Positions 44,360 to 54,608 of a stretch of 64,000 bases of DNA are shown here, one piece after another (position 1 is the stretch's first letter; every line of letters starts with the position of its first letter). The DNA lies in NCBI RefSeq assembly GCF_038446665.1, contig NZ_CP151802.1, positions 248,001 through 312,000 on the forward strand, in the 5' to 3' direction. The position numbers were made by a program, and so were the translations under genes. The stretch is from Lysobacter sp. FW306-1B-D06B (lineage in GTDB: Bacteria > Pseudomonadota > Gammaproteobacteria > Xanthomonadales > Xanthomonadaceae). Below the pieces are notes generated by a model. The model was not told the origin of the DNA. It made no database searches and saw only the letters and a list, made by a program, of their open reading frames with translations.

Positions 44360-44416
44360 GGGGCGATGGTACGGGAACGCCCCAGGCCTCTCAGCGCTGC
44401 CTTTGTTCTTCCCTTC

Positions 44417-44545
44417 TCCCGACGTGGGAGAAGGTGGCGCGGAGCGCCGGAAGAGGGGCGCGCGCAGCGCGTGCCTTTACAGCGCCCCCCTCTCCCTGGC
44501 TCGCTCCGCGAGCCTGTCCTCTCCCGCAAGGGGAGAGGGGTGCGG
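44417..44545. repeat. Dispersed GA/TC-rich repeat cluster
   Basis: CTTCTCCCGACGTGGGAGAAG followed by a CGCGCGCAGCGCGTGCC core and CTCTCCC...GGGAGAGG ends. The same composite occurs at 57838-57995 with GCGCGCGAAGCGCGTGC. It lies in the 271-base gap before the glutaredoxin gene. Confidence 0.6.
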
Positions 44546-44630
44546 AGTCGAGAGGGAGTGCGCCGCGCTTGCCAAACGCCCGCCTCGCCCCCACATGCAC
44601 CCCATTCCCACCGCATCCGGTAGCCCGCCC

Positions 44631-45557
44631 ATGTCGCTCGACCCCGCGCTGCGTTCGCGCATCGAAACCCTGCTGCAGTCCAACCGCGTCGTCCTGTTCA
44701 TGAAGGGCGCGCCCGAGGCACCGCAGTGCGGTTTCTCGGCCAAGGCCGTCGGCGTGCTCAACGCGCTGCTGCCGCAGGGCTACGCGCACGTGAACGTGCT
44801 GGCCGACGCGGAGATCCGCGAGGGCATCAAGCAGTACGGCAACTGGCCGACGATCCCGCAGCTGTACATCGACGGCGAACTGGTCGGCGGCAGCGACATC
44901 GTCGAGCAGATGGCCGGCAGCGGCGAGCTGCACAGCGCGCTCGGCCTGCCGCCGCCGGACCGCAGCCCGCCCGAGCTGAGCATCACCCCCGCCGCGCTGG
45001 AGATGCTGCGCAGCGCCATCGCCAACGCCGGTGGCGGCTATGCGGTGCAGATCGACGTCGATGCGCGCCATACCGTGCGCCTGCAACTGGCGCCGACGGA
45101 TGCCAACGCGGTGGCGGTCGAAGTCGAGGGCGTGCGCCTGCAGACCGATCCGCTGCAGGCGCGTCGCGCCGACGGCATCACCATCGACTGGGTCGACGAC
45201 CAGCGCGGTCGCGGCCTGTCGGTGCATCACCCGCTCGCCGCGCCGCCGGTGCGCGAGATCACCCCGCACGAGGTCGACGCGCGCGTGCGCGCCGGTGCGC
45301 TGCGCCTGGTCGACGTGCGCCCGGCGGCGGAACGCGCCTTCGCCACCGCGCCGGTCGCCTTCGACACGCTCGACCACGGCACCGACGCCCTGCAGGCGTT
45401 GCCGAAGGACACGCCGCTGGCGTTCCTGTGCCACCACGGCGGTCGCAGCCAGCAGGCGGCGGAACACTTCCGCGGCCTGGGTTTCCGCGAGGTCTACAAC
45501 ATCGTCGGCGGCATCGACGCATGGGCCGACTTCGACGCGGGGATTCCGAAGTACTGA
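44631..45557 (+). CDS. Glutaredoxin(CGFS)-middle domain-rhodanese fusion
   Basis: A 308-residue three-part protein. Residues 1-105: monothiol glutaredoxin with CGFS (33-36), GNWPTIPQLYIDGELVGG. Residues about 115-200: a domain starting LSITPAALEMLRSAIAN that resembles A-type/HesB scaffold proteins. Residues about 210-308: a rhodanese domain with active-site C267 in AFLCHHGGRSQ. The CGFS glutaredoxins carry Fe-S clusters, and the extra domains suggest Fe-S cluster carriage coupled to sulfur handling. The arrangement is typical of Xanthomonadaceae. ATG 44631 begins the domain; no strong ribosome site. Confidence 0.88.
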   Translation: MSLDPALRSRIETLLQSNRVVLFMKGAPEAPQCGFSAKAVGVLNALLPQGYAHVNVLADAEIREGIKQYGNWPTIPQLYIDGELVGGSDIVEQMAGSGELHSALGLPPPDRSPPELSITPAALEMLRSAIANAGGGYAVQIDVDARHTVRLQLAPTDANAVAVEVEGVRLQTDPLQARRADGITIDWVDDQRGRGLSVHHPLAAPPVREITPHEVDARVRAGALRLVDVRPAAERAFATAPVAFDTLDHGTDALQALPKDTPLAFLCHHGGRSQQAAEHFRGLGFREVYNIVGGIDAWADFDAGIPKY

Positions 45558-45567
45558 TTCGGGAAAA

Positions 45568-45664
45568 TCGGGAATCGGGAATCGGGAATCGGGATTCGGG
45601 ATTCGGGATTCGGGATTCGGGATTCGGGATTCGGGATTCGGGATTCGGGATTCGGGATTCGGGA
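45568..45664. repeat. Tandem octamer array, about 12 units of CGGGATTC
   Basis: Begins with CGGGAATC variants and continues as perfect CGGGATTC units until 45664. A second array is at 54366-54471. The array directly follows the glutaredoxin-rhodanese stop. Confidence 0.9.
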
Positions 45665-45680
45665 AAGCGTTTCAGAAGCC

Positions 45681-45833
45681 GTCATCCCGGCGAAGGCCGG
45701 GACCCAGGCCCGCACCCTCTCAGTCGTCCGATCGTCATCCCCGCGAAGGCGGGGATCCAACTGTCCGATCCCTCACGCCCTCCGTCGAGTGCGATCCGCC
45801 TGCGCGCTGGATCCCCGCCTTCGCGGGGATGAC
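45681..45833. repeat. Dispersed GTCATCCCCGCGAAGGCGGGGAT palindromes, three copies
   Basis: Copies at 45681-45702 (GTCATCCCGGCGAAGGCC start), 45734-45757 and, inverted, at 45811-45833. More at 54490, 54561 and 63293. Typical REP-like repeats of Lysobacter and relatives. Confidence 0.75.
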
Positions 45834-45860
45834 CGCATGGCTCATCGAGGTTCCAATCCC

Positions 45861-46409
45861 TCAGAATCCCCCGCCCGCATCCAGCCATTCGCGCTCCTCG
45901 GCCGTAGAGTCGCGGCCGAGCACGCAATTGCGATGCGGGAAGCGGCCGAAACGCGCGATCACGTCGCGATGCCGGCGTGCATAGTCGAGATAGCTCGCGC
46001 CCGACTCGCCCCCCAGCGTCGAGGTCAGCGCGACCGAGCGTTCCTGGTCGGCCATCGCTTCGGAATGCTCGAAGGGCATGTAGAAGAACGGCCGCAGCGC
46101 CGGATCGACGACGACATCGTCGCCGCGATCGATCGCACGCGCGGCGTAGTGGCGCGCGAGCGAGTCGGTGGCGAACGCGTGCCCGCTGTTGCGGAAGACA
46201 TTGCGCGGTATCTGGTCGAGCAGGATCACCAGCGCCAGCGCACCTTCGGCGGAGTCCATCCAGTGTTCGTGTTCGCGCTGCGCGGCGGCGAAATGCGCGT
46301 CGAGGAAATCACGGCGGCAGCGCGCGTCGAAACCGTCGTCGCGCGAGAACCAGCGGTCGTATCCGGCCTCGTGCCAGAAGGCGAGGACGTCGTGCGGTGC
46401 GATGGACAT
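45861..46409 (-). CDS. DUF924 family protein
   Basis: A 182-residue soluble protein of the DUF924 family (helical, TPR-like). Family motifs: FWHEAGYDRWFSRDDGFDARC, ILLDQIPRNVFR, and FFYMPFEHSE. No enzyme activity is known. ATG 46409 begins MSIAPHDVLAFW. Its stop is only about 30 bases after the repeat region. Neighbour upstream on the same strand is the DUF1311-like gene. Confidence 0.9.
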   Translation of the reverse strand: MSIAPHDVLAFWHEAGYDRWFSRDDGFDARCRRDFLDAHFAAAQREHEHWMDSAEGALALVILLDQIPRNVFRNSGHAFATDSLARHYAARAIDRGDDVVVDPALRPFFYMPFEHSEAMADQERSVALTSTLGGESGASYLDYARRHRDVIARFGRFPHRNCVLGRDSTAEEREWLDAGGGF

Positions 46410-46475
46410 GCGCGGCTCGTCGAAGTGGGGCCCGTAGGGTAACGGACACGCGCGGGCGACACGCCCGCAACGCCG

Positions 46476-47042
46476 TCACACCGACTCGTCGCCCAGCTGC
46501 GTCTCCAGCTCGTTCGTCCACAGTTCGGTGACGCTTTCCAGCGTGACGGCGTGGATCAGCGGACGGATCGAACCGCCTGCGTAGGACTGCGAAACGAAGC
46601 GCGCATAGCGATCGCGGAACTGCAGCCAGCTGCGGTGCGCATCGTCGAAGATGGCGAGCGTTTCCTCGTCGAGCTGGCGGCGAAGATGCGCCACCACCGT
46701 GCCCAGGCGCGCGTCGGCACGCTGGAATTCGTCCAGCGCCTGCTGGTTCATGTCGTGCTGGGTCACTGCGATGTCGTCGCTTTGGCGCGCGACTTCCTCG
46801 GCCTTGCTGAAGTAGTTGTCGGCGATGCGCGCGGCGGTCTCGGCCTTGCCGATCAGGCGCTGCTCCAGGCGGCGCAGGTCGTCGAGGTTGGTGTTGGATT
46901 CGTCCAGGCCCGTCTTGAGGTCGAGGAGCTTCTGGTTGCGCTCGATCGCCTCCACCGCGCCGCGCCTCTCCACCCGGCGCTGGATGAAATAGAACATCCA
47001 GGTCAGTGCGGCGCCCAGCGCCAGGTACACCAGCTTCTCCAT
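46476..47042 (-). CDS. Membrane-anchored protein with LprI-like (DUF1311) C-terminus
   Basis: A 188-residue protein: one N-terminal membrane helix (about 3-20), a long charged coiled-coil part (25-105), then FRDRYARFVSQSYAGGSIRPLIHAVTL (in part), which matches the lysozyme inhibitor LprI-like/DUF1311 pattern seen in many periplasmic proteins. ATG 47042 (MEKLVYL) is preceded by GAGGGGGC at slightly long spacing. Orientation and coiled coil suggest a membrane scaffold; function unknown. Confidence 0.7.
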   Translation of the reverse strand: MEKLVYLALGAALTWMFYFIQRRVERRGAVEAIERNQKLLDLKTGLDESNTNLDDLRRLEQRLIGKAETAARIADNYFSKAEEVARQSDDIAVTQHDMNQQALDEFQRADARLGTVVAHLRRQLDEETLAIFDDAHRSWLQFRDRYARFVSQSYAGGSIRPLIHAVTLESVTELWTNELETQLGDESV

Positions 47043-47350
47043 GATCACGCCCCCTCTCTCGTCCAGGCGCCCAGTGTGCCCGGAGGAGGTCGCAGGCGAT
47101 GCGACCCCGGGCTCGCGGGCCGCGCCAGGGTATTCAGGTGGCGGTGGCCGAGCTGGCTGGGGCCCAGGCGTGGCCGGCCCGGATGAACGCGAAACGTTCC
47201 CACTGAGTGTGACCCTCGTCCACGCGACCTTGACGTCGGCTGCACAAGACTGAATCCGCGCCCTTCGTGGAAGGCCCACCGGGCCTTCGATACCCTCACC
47301 TGGAGCCGCGCCGATTCCCCCGCTCCGCTTCCCATCCTGAGGGAAATCCC
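47043..47350. other. Intergenic region, 308 bases
   Basis: Divergent spacer between the DUF1311-like gene and the small Cys-rich protein. Near 47091-47112 GGCGATGCGACCCCGGGCTCGC is similar to sequence near 583-600 upstream of the MFS gene (GGGGATGCGACCCCGGGGC), a weak dispersed repeat. No gene or RNA seen. Confidence 0.4.
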
Positions 47351-47650
47351 ATGAAGCACATGCTCCTCGCCGCCCTCCCGCTGGCGGCCCTGTTCATTCC
47401 CGTTTCCGCCACCGCGCAGGCTTACAACTGTTATCTGGTCTGCAGCCCGCCACGGGTGTACTGCGTGCCCGCCGGACAGCCGTTGCCGCCGATCTACAAG
47501 ATCTGCGGCCCATCCTCGGGAACGCCCGACACGCAGTCCCTGAGTGCTTCGCTGCAGCCGGCCGCATCGGCACCGCCACCGGCCTGCGTGGCAGAGCAGG
47601 TGTTCAACGAAGACACCCAGACCACCGAATGGCAGATGGCGTGCGATTGA
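47351..47650 (+). CDS. Small exported Cys-rich protein
   Basis: A 99-residue protein with signal peptide (about 1-23, ATAQA) and six Cys in the mature part (NCYLVC, VYCVPAG, KICGPSS, ACVAEQ, MACD), likely forming disulfides in the periplasm or outside. No family recognised. GAGGGAAATCCC precedes ATG 47351. A strong terminator follows 21 bases after the stop. Confidence 0.6.
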   Translation: MKHMLLAALPLAALFIPVSATAQAYNCYLVCSPPRVYCVPAGQPLPPIYKICGPSSGTPDTQSLSASLQPAASAPPPACVAEQVFNEDTQTTEWQMACD

Positions 47651-47671
47651 CCCGCAACGCCGCGGCTCGTC

Positions 47672-47704
47672 GCGAAGGCCGGCATCCGCCGGCCTTCGCT
47701 TTTT
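47672..47704 (+). terminator. Strong rho-independent terminator
   Basis: GCGAAGGCCGGC and GCCGGCCTTCGC form a perfect 12-bp stem with ATCC loop, then five Ts (47700-47704). It ends the small Cys-rich gene transcript. Confidence 0.9.
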
Positions 47705-47707
47705 GCG

Positions 47708-48484
47708 TCATTCGTCGAAGCGCAGGTGTCGCACCGACTTGCCGTTGCGACGGATCAGCCGCAGCGCTTCGATGCCGACGTTGATGTGGTTGTCGACATA
47801 GTCGGCGCTGACGCGCGCATCCGACGCTTCGGTCTTCACGCCCTCGGGAATCATCGGCTGGTCCGACACCAACAGCAGCGCGCCGCACGGAATACGGTTG
47901 GCGAAGCCGGCGGCGAAGATCGTCGCAGTCTCCATGTCGATGGCCATGCAGCGCATCGCGCGCAGACGCTCCTTGAAGGCTTCGTCGTGCTCCCAGACGC
48001 GGCGGTTGGTCGTGTAGACCGTGCCGGTCCAGTAGTCGTGGCCGAGGTCGCGAATCATCGTCGACACCGCGCGCTGCAACGCGAACGCCGGCAGTGCCGG
48101 CACCTGCGGCGGCAGGTAGTCGTCGCTGGTGCCTTCGCCGCGGATCGCCGCGATCGGCAGGATCAGGTCGCCCAGCAGGTTCTTCTTCTTCAGTCCGCCG
48201 CACTTGCCCAGGAACAGCACGGCCTTGGGCGAGATCGCGCTGAGCAGGTCCATGATGGTCGCGGCATTGGGACTGCCCATGCCGAAGTTGATCATCGTGA
48301 TGCCGTCGTGCGTGCAGCTGGGCATCGGACGGTCCATGCCGACCACGGGCGCGCCGGTCATGCTGGCGAACTTGCCGACGTAGCCGCCGAAGTTGGTCAG
48401 CAGGATGTGTTCGCCGAACTGGTCCAGCGGCACGCCGGTGTAGCGCGGCAGCCAGTTGTCGACGATCTGTTCCTTGTCTTTCAT
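47708..48484 (-). CDS. amn: AMP nucleosidase (short type)
   Basis: A 258-residue nucleoside-phosphorylase-fold enzyme. Features: NFGMGSPNAATIMDLL, FLGKCGGLKK, GDLILPIAAIRGEGTSDDY and DMETATIFAAGFANRIP, matching the short bacterial AMP nucleosidases that split AMP to adenine and ribose 5-phosphate. It lacks the N-terminal regulatory domain of E. coli Amn. ATG 48484 begins MKDKEQIVDNWLPRY. Likely part of purine salvage or AMP level control. Confidence 0.85.
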   Translation of the reverse strand: MKDKEQIVDNWLPRYTGVPLDQFGEHILLTNFGGYVGKFASMTGAPVVGMDRPMPSCTHDGITMINFGMGSPNAATIMDLLSAISPKAVLFLGKCGGLKKKNLLGDLILPIAAIRGEGTSDDYLPPQVPALPAFALQRAVSTMIRDLGHDYWTGTVYTTNRRVWEHDEAFKERLRAMRCMAIDMETATIFAAGFANRIPCGALLLVSDQPMIPEGVKTEASDARVSADYVDNHINVGIEALRLIRRNGKSVRHLRFDE

Positions 48485-48719
48485 GGCGGGATTCGGGATT
48501 CGGGAATGGGGATTCGCAGAAGCATACGGCCGCGAATGCAGGCAGAGGTAGCCGTCTGCCTGCGCGTCAGGATGCAGGTGCGCCTCCGTGACCGCATTCA
48601 CCAATCCGGAATCTCGAATCTCCAATCCCGAGCGCCATGACCATCGTCAGGGTTGGCATCCCGCCGCCGCCGCGGCTACGGTGCGAAGGTTACGAGCCGC
48701 ACTTTCCCCGGGGACATCC

Positions 48720-50167
<1,448 letters not shown>

Positions 50168-50171
<4 letters not shown>

Positions 50172-51583
50172 GGCGCTTCATCGATACACGCTTCATCCAG
50201 CTGGGTCGCTCGCGGCACAACCGCCCGACCGACACGTTCGACCTGGCCTGCTGCGAACGCGAGGCCGGCTGGTCGTACTTCCATTCCTCCGGCCGCAGCT
50301 TCCTGCTGATCGGCCTGCTGCTGGCGTCGATGTCCGCCGGTGCGCAGGAACTGCTGATCCGCAACGCGACCGTGCACACCGCCGGCGCGCAGGGCACGTT
50401 GAAGAACGCCGACGTACTGGTCTCCGGCGGCACGATCCGCGCCGTCGGCACGGGGCTTTCCGCGCCGGCCGGCGCGCAGGTGATCGACGCGCAGGGCAAG
50501 CCGGTGACGCCGACGCTGTTCGGCGGCATCACCGAGATCGGGCTGGAGGAAGTCTCCGGCGAGAAGGCCACCGTCGACGACACGCTCGCACTGGGCGCCG
50601 ACACCAAGCAGATGACGGTGCGGCCGGAGTTCGACGTGACGCTGGCCTTCAATCCGGATTCGATCCTGATTCCGGTGACGCGCATCGAGGGCATCGGCTG
50701 GACGCTGCTGGGCGCGGGCACCGCGACGGGCGGTTCGATCGTCGCGGGCCAGGGCGGCGTGGTGCGGCTGGACGGCAGCGCCGATCCGATCGGGCCGCGC
50801 GAGCTGTTCCTGCGCATCGGCGGTGATGCGGCCGGGCTGTCGGGCAATTCGCGCGCGGCGCAGTGGATGATCCTGGACCAGTTGATCGACGAGGTGCGCG
50901 GGCGCATTCCGCCGGACGCCAACGCCGCGCTGCTGACGCCGGCCGGTCGCGCCGCGCTGGGCAGGTACATCGGCGGCGGCGGTCGCGTGGTGGTGGCGGT
51001 GGATCGCGCCGCCGACATCCGCCAGCTGCTGCGCTGGTCGGAGCGTCACAACGTGCGCGTGGCCATCGCCGGCGGCGCCGAGGCCTGGCGCGTGGCGCCG
51101 ATGCTGGCGAGCGCGAAGGTGCCGGTGTTCGTCAATCCACTGGGGAATCTGCCGTCGGACTTCGACCAGATCGGCGCGACGATGGAAAACGCGGCGCGGC
51201 TGCGCGCGGCGGGCGTGCAGGTGGGCTTCTCGCAGGCGGGCGATGCCTCGCACAACGCGCGCAAGATCCGCCAGCTGGCCGGCAACGCGGTCGCCAACGG
51301 CTTGTCGTGGGAGGACGGCCTTGCCGGCCTCACGCGTGTGCCGGCGGAGACGTTCGGCGTCGCCGACCGCATCGGCACCATCGCTCCGGGCAAGCGCGCG
51401 GACCTGGTGCTGTGGAGCGGCGATCCGCTGGAAGTGAACACCGTCGCCATGCAGGTGTGGATGGACGGCCGCGCGATCCCGATGCGCAGTCGCCAGACCG
51501 AACTGCGCGACCGCTACCTGCGCACCGGCACACCGGCGGCGGAAGGCGGCTTGCCGCGGGCGTATCCGGCGCAGGGTCGCTGA
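50168..51583 (+). CDS. Exported amidohydrolase-like protein lacking the HxH metal site
   Basis: A 471-residue protein starting at GTG 50168, whose codon overlaps the TGA of the preceding gene (GTGA) with GGAGG six bases upstream: coupled translation. A long N-terminus is followed by a membrane/signal segment (about 44-59, LLIGLLLASMSAGAQ). The fold aligns with the first amidohydrolase (GKPVTPTLFGG vs GKWVTPGLIDVHSH; TIAPGKRADLVLWSGDPLE at the end), but the HSH metal ligands are replaced by ITE. It may be an inactive partner of the first protein. Confidence 0.82.
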
Positions 51584-51587
51584 AGCT

Positions 51588-51632
51588 TCAAGCCCCTCTC
51601 CCATCGGGAGAGGGGTTGGGGTGAGGGGCAAC
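51588..51632. repeat. Dispersed CCCCTCTCCC palindrome
   Basis: CCCCTCTCCC, ATC centre, GGGAGAGGGG followed by TTGGGGTGAGGGGC, right after the second amidohydrolase; same family as 7549-7571. Confidence 0.6.
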
Positions 51633-51825
51633 GGAGTGACGAAGGCAAAATCTGCGGTGCGGTAGGGCACCGTGATTTCAGGGCTGCCGCTTCGTTTCCC
51701 CTCATCCGCCCCTGGACCAAGTCCAGGGCGGGCTCTTCGGGCACGAGAAGGAGACCGGCGAACTTCCGGGGCTTATGCTGCCCACCACGGGCACGCACCG
51801 CGCCCGCCATTCCCGGGGACCGCCC

Positions 51826-52233
51826 ATGCCTTCGCTTCCGCACATCGACCTCAACTGGCTTGCGGTGATCGCCGCCGCCGTGTCCGCCTTCGTCCTGGGC
51901 GGCATCTGGTACGGGCCGCTGTTCAAGCGTGCGTGGTGCCGGGAGGCCGGCATCGATCCCGACTCTGCGCCTTCGCATCCGGCACGCATCTTCGCCGTCG
52001 CGTTCGTGTGCAGCCTGCTGGCGGCGCTGATCTTCGGCGCGTCACTGCCGCCCGGCTTCACGGCCGTGCAAGGCTTCGGGCTGGGTTTCGTCACCGGCCT
52101 GTTCTTCGTGGCGATGAGCTTCGGCATCAACTACGCCTTCGCCCAGCGCAGCCTGAAGCTGTGGATGATCGACGCCGGCTACCACATCGTGCAGTTCAGC
52201 CTGTACGGGCTGATCCTGGGCGCGTGGCGCTGA
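51826..52233 (+). CDS. DUF1761 family membrane protein
   Basis: A 135-residue inner-membrane protein with four helices (about 8-30, 52-72, 80-100, 110-130) and the DUF1761 features GGIWYGPLFKRAW and FFVAMSFGINYAF. Function unknown. ATG 51826 begins the conserved region. Its stop is 10 bases before the next gene, suggesting an operon with the DsbA-like isomerase. Confidence 0.88.
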   Translation: MPSLPHIDLNWLAVIAAAVSAFVLGGIWYGPLFKRAWCREAGIDPDSAPSHPARIFAVAFVCSLLAALIFGASLPPGFTAVQGFGLGFVTGLFFVAMSFGINYAFAQRSLKLWMIDAGYHIVQFSLYGLILGAWR

Positions 52234-52243
52234 GGGCACCGCG

Positions 52244-52891
52244 ATGACCGCGCCGCTGGTCTGGTACTTCGATTTCATCTCGCCGTTCTCGTACCTGCAG
52301 TGGCAGCGCCTGAAGCCGCTGCTGCGCGAACGCGAGAACGCCGGCGAGCCGCCGGTGCGGCTGGTGCCGATCGTCTTCGCCGCGGTGCTGGACGCGTGCG
52401 GGCAGAAGGGCCCGGCGGAGATCCCCGGCAAACGCGAGTTCACCTACCGGCACGTGCTGTGGCTGGCGCGGCAGGCCGGCGTGCCGCTGCGCTTTCCGCC
52501 GACGCATCCGTTCAACCCGCTGGCCGCGCTGCGCCTGAGCATCGCCGCCGGCGATACGCCCGAGGCCGTGGATTCGGTCTTCGATTGGCTGTGGAACCAC
52601 GGCCGCGCCGGCGACAGCGTCGAGGCACTGGTGCCGCTGATGGCCGCGCTTGACGTCCCCGCCGACGCGCTGGAAGCCGACGCCACCAAGGCCGCGCTGC
52701 GCGCCAACACCGACGCCGCGATCGCCGCCGGCGTCTACGGCGTGCCGACGCTCTCCATCGGCGGCGAGCTGTTCTGGGGCAACGACGCCTTCGACTTCGC
52801 CCTGGCCGCATTGCACGACCCGGCCGTTCTGCAGGACGAGGAAATGCGCCGGTTGAGCGAACTCCCGGTGGGATTGCAGCGCCGACGCTGA
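52244..52891 (+). CDS. 2-hydroxychromene-2-carboxylate isomerase-like, DsbA fold
   Basis: A 215-residue DsbA-family protein (kappa-class GST-like). N-terminal WYFDFISPFSYLQWQRL with Ser13 as glutathione-activating residue, and VYGVPTLSIGGELFWGND at the cis-Pro, are the features of HCCA isomerases, enzymes of naphthalene degradation also found in general metabolism. No naphthalene pathway genes are nearby, so the real substrate may be different. ATG 52244 follows the DUF1761 stop by 10 bases. Confidence 0.85.
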   Translation: MTAPLVWYFDFISPFSYLQWQRLKPLLRERENAGEPPVRLVPIVFAAVLDACGQKGPAEIPGKREFTYRHVLWLARQAGVPLRFPPTHPFNPLAALRLSIAAGDTPEAVDSVFDWLWNHGRAGDSVEALVPLMAALDVPADALEADATKAALRANTDAAIAAGVYGVPTLSIGGELFWGNDAFDFALAALHDPAVLQDEEMRRLSELPVGLQRRR

Positions 52892-52991
52892 CGCGCAGCG
52901 TCATGCGGCGCCGCCGCACGGACATCCGTCTCGAACAGGTTATGCTGGCCGTCACACTTCGAAAGCCAGCGCTTTTTCCGGGAGGGGAACC

Positions 52992-53939
52992 ATGCGCATC
53001 GGACTCGTCGTCGATTCCGCCTGCGACCTGCCTTTGCAGTATCTCGAACAGCACGAGGTCACCGTGCTGCCGATCACCGTGCGCATTGGCGAAGCCGTCC
53101 TCGCCGATCACCGCGACGAGCAAGCCACGCTCGAATTCCTGCATGCGCACGTCGCCGAACGCGGCCACGAAGCGCAGACCATGCCGTACACGGTCCAGCA
53201 GATCCAGGACCTGTTCCTGCAGCGGCTGGTGATCGACTACGACTACGTCTTCTGCATGACGATCACCAAGACGCGCAGTCCGATCTTCGACAACGCACAG
53301 CAGGCGAGTTTCGCGATCCTCAACGACTACAAGCCCGTGCGCGCCGCGGCCGGCAACGCGACGCCGTTCGCGTTGCGCGTGATCGACACGCAGAACCTGT
53401 TCGCCGCGCAGGGCATCACGGCAGTGGAGGCGATCCGCCTGCGCTCCGCGGGCGAAGGCGCGCCGAAGATCCGCGCGCGCCTGGAGCACCTGGCGTTGCA
53501 CACGCAGGGCTACATGGTGCCGCCGGATCTGTACTACCTGCGCAACCGCGCGCGCGCCAAGGGCGACCGCAGCGTCGGCTTCCTCAGCGCCGCGCTGGGC
53601 AGCGCGCTGGACATCAAGCCGATCCTGCACGCCAACCGCGGCGAAACCGGCCCGGTGGCGAAGATCAAGGGCTTCGAGCCGGCGGTGCAGAAGTTGTTCG
53701 AGCATGCCGCGCATCGCGTGGAGCGCAACGAACTGCTCACCCCGACGATGTGCCTGAGCTACGGCGGCGAGCTGGAAGGCCTGCGCGTGCTGCCCGGCTA
53801 CGAACGCCTGCGCGATGCGTGCGCGTCGAACAACGTCGAGTTGTTCGAAAGCGTGATGAGCCTGACCGGCATGGTCAACGTCGGCAAGGGTGCGGTGGTG
53901 GTGGGCTTCGCGGCAGAAGGACAGAAGTTCACGGGGTGA
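52992..53939 (+). CDS. DegV family protein
   Basis: A 315-residue fatty-acid-binding protein of the DegV/FakB type. VVDSACDLP, VLPITVRIG, the central FCMTITKTRSPIFDNA and GALGSAL-like RSVGFLSAALGSALDIKP, then C-terminal GMVNVGKGAVVVGF. In Gram-positives it presents fatty acid to kinase FakA; no FakA gene is in the window. ATG 52992 has GGGAGGGG upstream. TATGCT at 52941 is a possible -10 box. Confidence 0.9.
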   Translation: MRIGLVVDSACDLPLQYLEQHEVTVLPITVRIGEAVLADHRDEQATLEFLHAHVAERGHEAQTMPYTVQQIQDLFLQRLVIDYDYVFCMTITKTRSPIFDNAQQASFAILNDYKPVRAAAGNATPFALRVIDTQNLFAAQGITAVEAIRLRSAGEGAPKIRARLEHLALHTQGYMVPPDLYYLRNRARAKGDRSVGFLSAALGSALDIKPILHANRGETGPVAKIKGFEPAVQKLFEHAAHRVERNELLTPTMCLSYGGELEGLRVLPGYERLRDACASNNVELFESVMSLTGMVNVGKGAVVVGFAAEGQKFTG

Positions 53940-53988
53940 TGTTCGCCGGTGACGGCCAGCGTTCACGCGACCCACGGCGGGCGGCACC

Positions 53989-53994
53989 TACACT
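53989..53994 (+). promoter_or_regulatory. Putative -10 box TACACT
   Basis: Lies 26 bases before ATG 54021, with AGGAG between; same hexamer and spacing as at 2798 and 63533. Confidence 0.35.
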
Positions 53995-54020
53995 CGGGTG
54001 AAACACCCAGGAGTTCCGAG

Positions 54021-54365
54021 ATGGCCGCCCGTTACTACATCCGACTTCCCGATGCGAAGCGTGCACGCGGCGCCGATCCGTCGCTGTCGTTCACCGCGGT
54101 CAGTGCCGAAGGCTTCGCCGAACAGCTCGAAGCCGCGTTGCGCGAACCTTCGCTGTTCGAACGGTGGAAGGCGAAGCAGGACGATCCGGATGCGGTCGAA
54201 CCCTCACTGGGCGCCACCGATCCCAACGCGGTCGTGCGCGGCGAACAGGACGATCTGCACATCGACCTGGTCGCGACCACCGGCCTGCCCGGCGAGCTGC
54301 TGCGCCAGCGCCTGCGCTGGCTGGCGGGGAGTGCGTGGGAACTGCGGGATGTGACGTCGGCGTAG
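54021..54365 (+). CDS. Hypothetical small cytoplasmic protein
   Basis: A 114-residue acidic protein without signal peptide: MAARYYIRLPDAKRARGADP, a central helical part with SAEGFAEQLEAALREP, and a C-terminal strand-rich section. AGGAGTTCCGAG precedes ATG 54021. No family recognised; conserved-looking length and composition suggest a real gene. An octamer repeat array begins at the stop codon. Confidence 0.7.
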   Translation: MAARYYIRLPDAKRARGADPSLSFTAVSAEGFAEQLEAALREPSLFERWKAKQDDPDAVEPSLGATDPNAVVRGEQDDLHIDLVATTGLPGELLRQRLRWLAGSAWELRDVTSA

Positions 54366-54471
54366 GGATTCGGGATTCGGGATTCGGGATTCGGGATTCG
54401 GGATTCGGGATTCGGGATTCGGGATTCGGGATTCGGGATTCGGGATTCGGGATTCGGGATTCGGGATTCGG
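54366..54471. repeat. Tandem octamer array, about 13 units of GGATTCGG
   Basis: Perfect repeats starting the base after the stop of the small gene. The sequence is the same octamer as at 45568-45664, read in another register. Confidence 0.92.
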
Positions 54472-54489
54472 CGACAGCATTTCAGATCC

Positions 54490-54586
54490 GTCATCCCGGC
54501 GAAGGCCGGGATCCAGGCCCGCAGCGCACGGGCACCCCCATCACGGCGAACCATCGGATCGTCATCCCCGCGAAGGCGGGGATGAC
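54490..54586. repeat. Dispersed GTCATCCC palindromes, two copies
   Basis: 54490-54514 (GCGAAGGCCGGGAT type) and 54561-54586 (CCCCGCGAAGGCGGGG type), between the octamer array and fghA. Confidence 0.75.
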
Positions 54587-54608
54587 AGCTGCAAGGCGCT
54601 GCCCGCAA

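Larger units (their letters stand above)
45558..45860. other. Repeat-filled intergenic region, 303 bases
   Basis: Composed of an octamer array (45568-45664), three GTCATCCC-type palindromes (45681, 45734, 45811) and short spacers; no gene seen. Confidence 0.8.
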
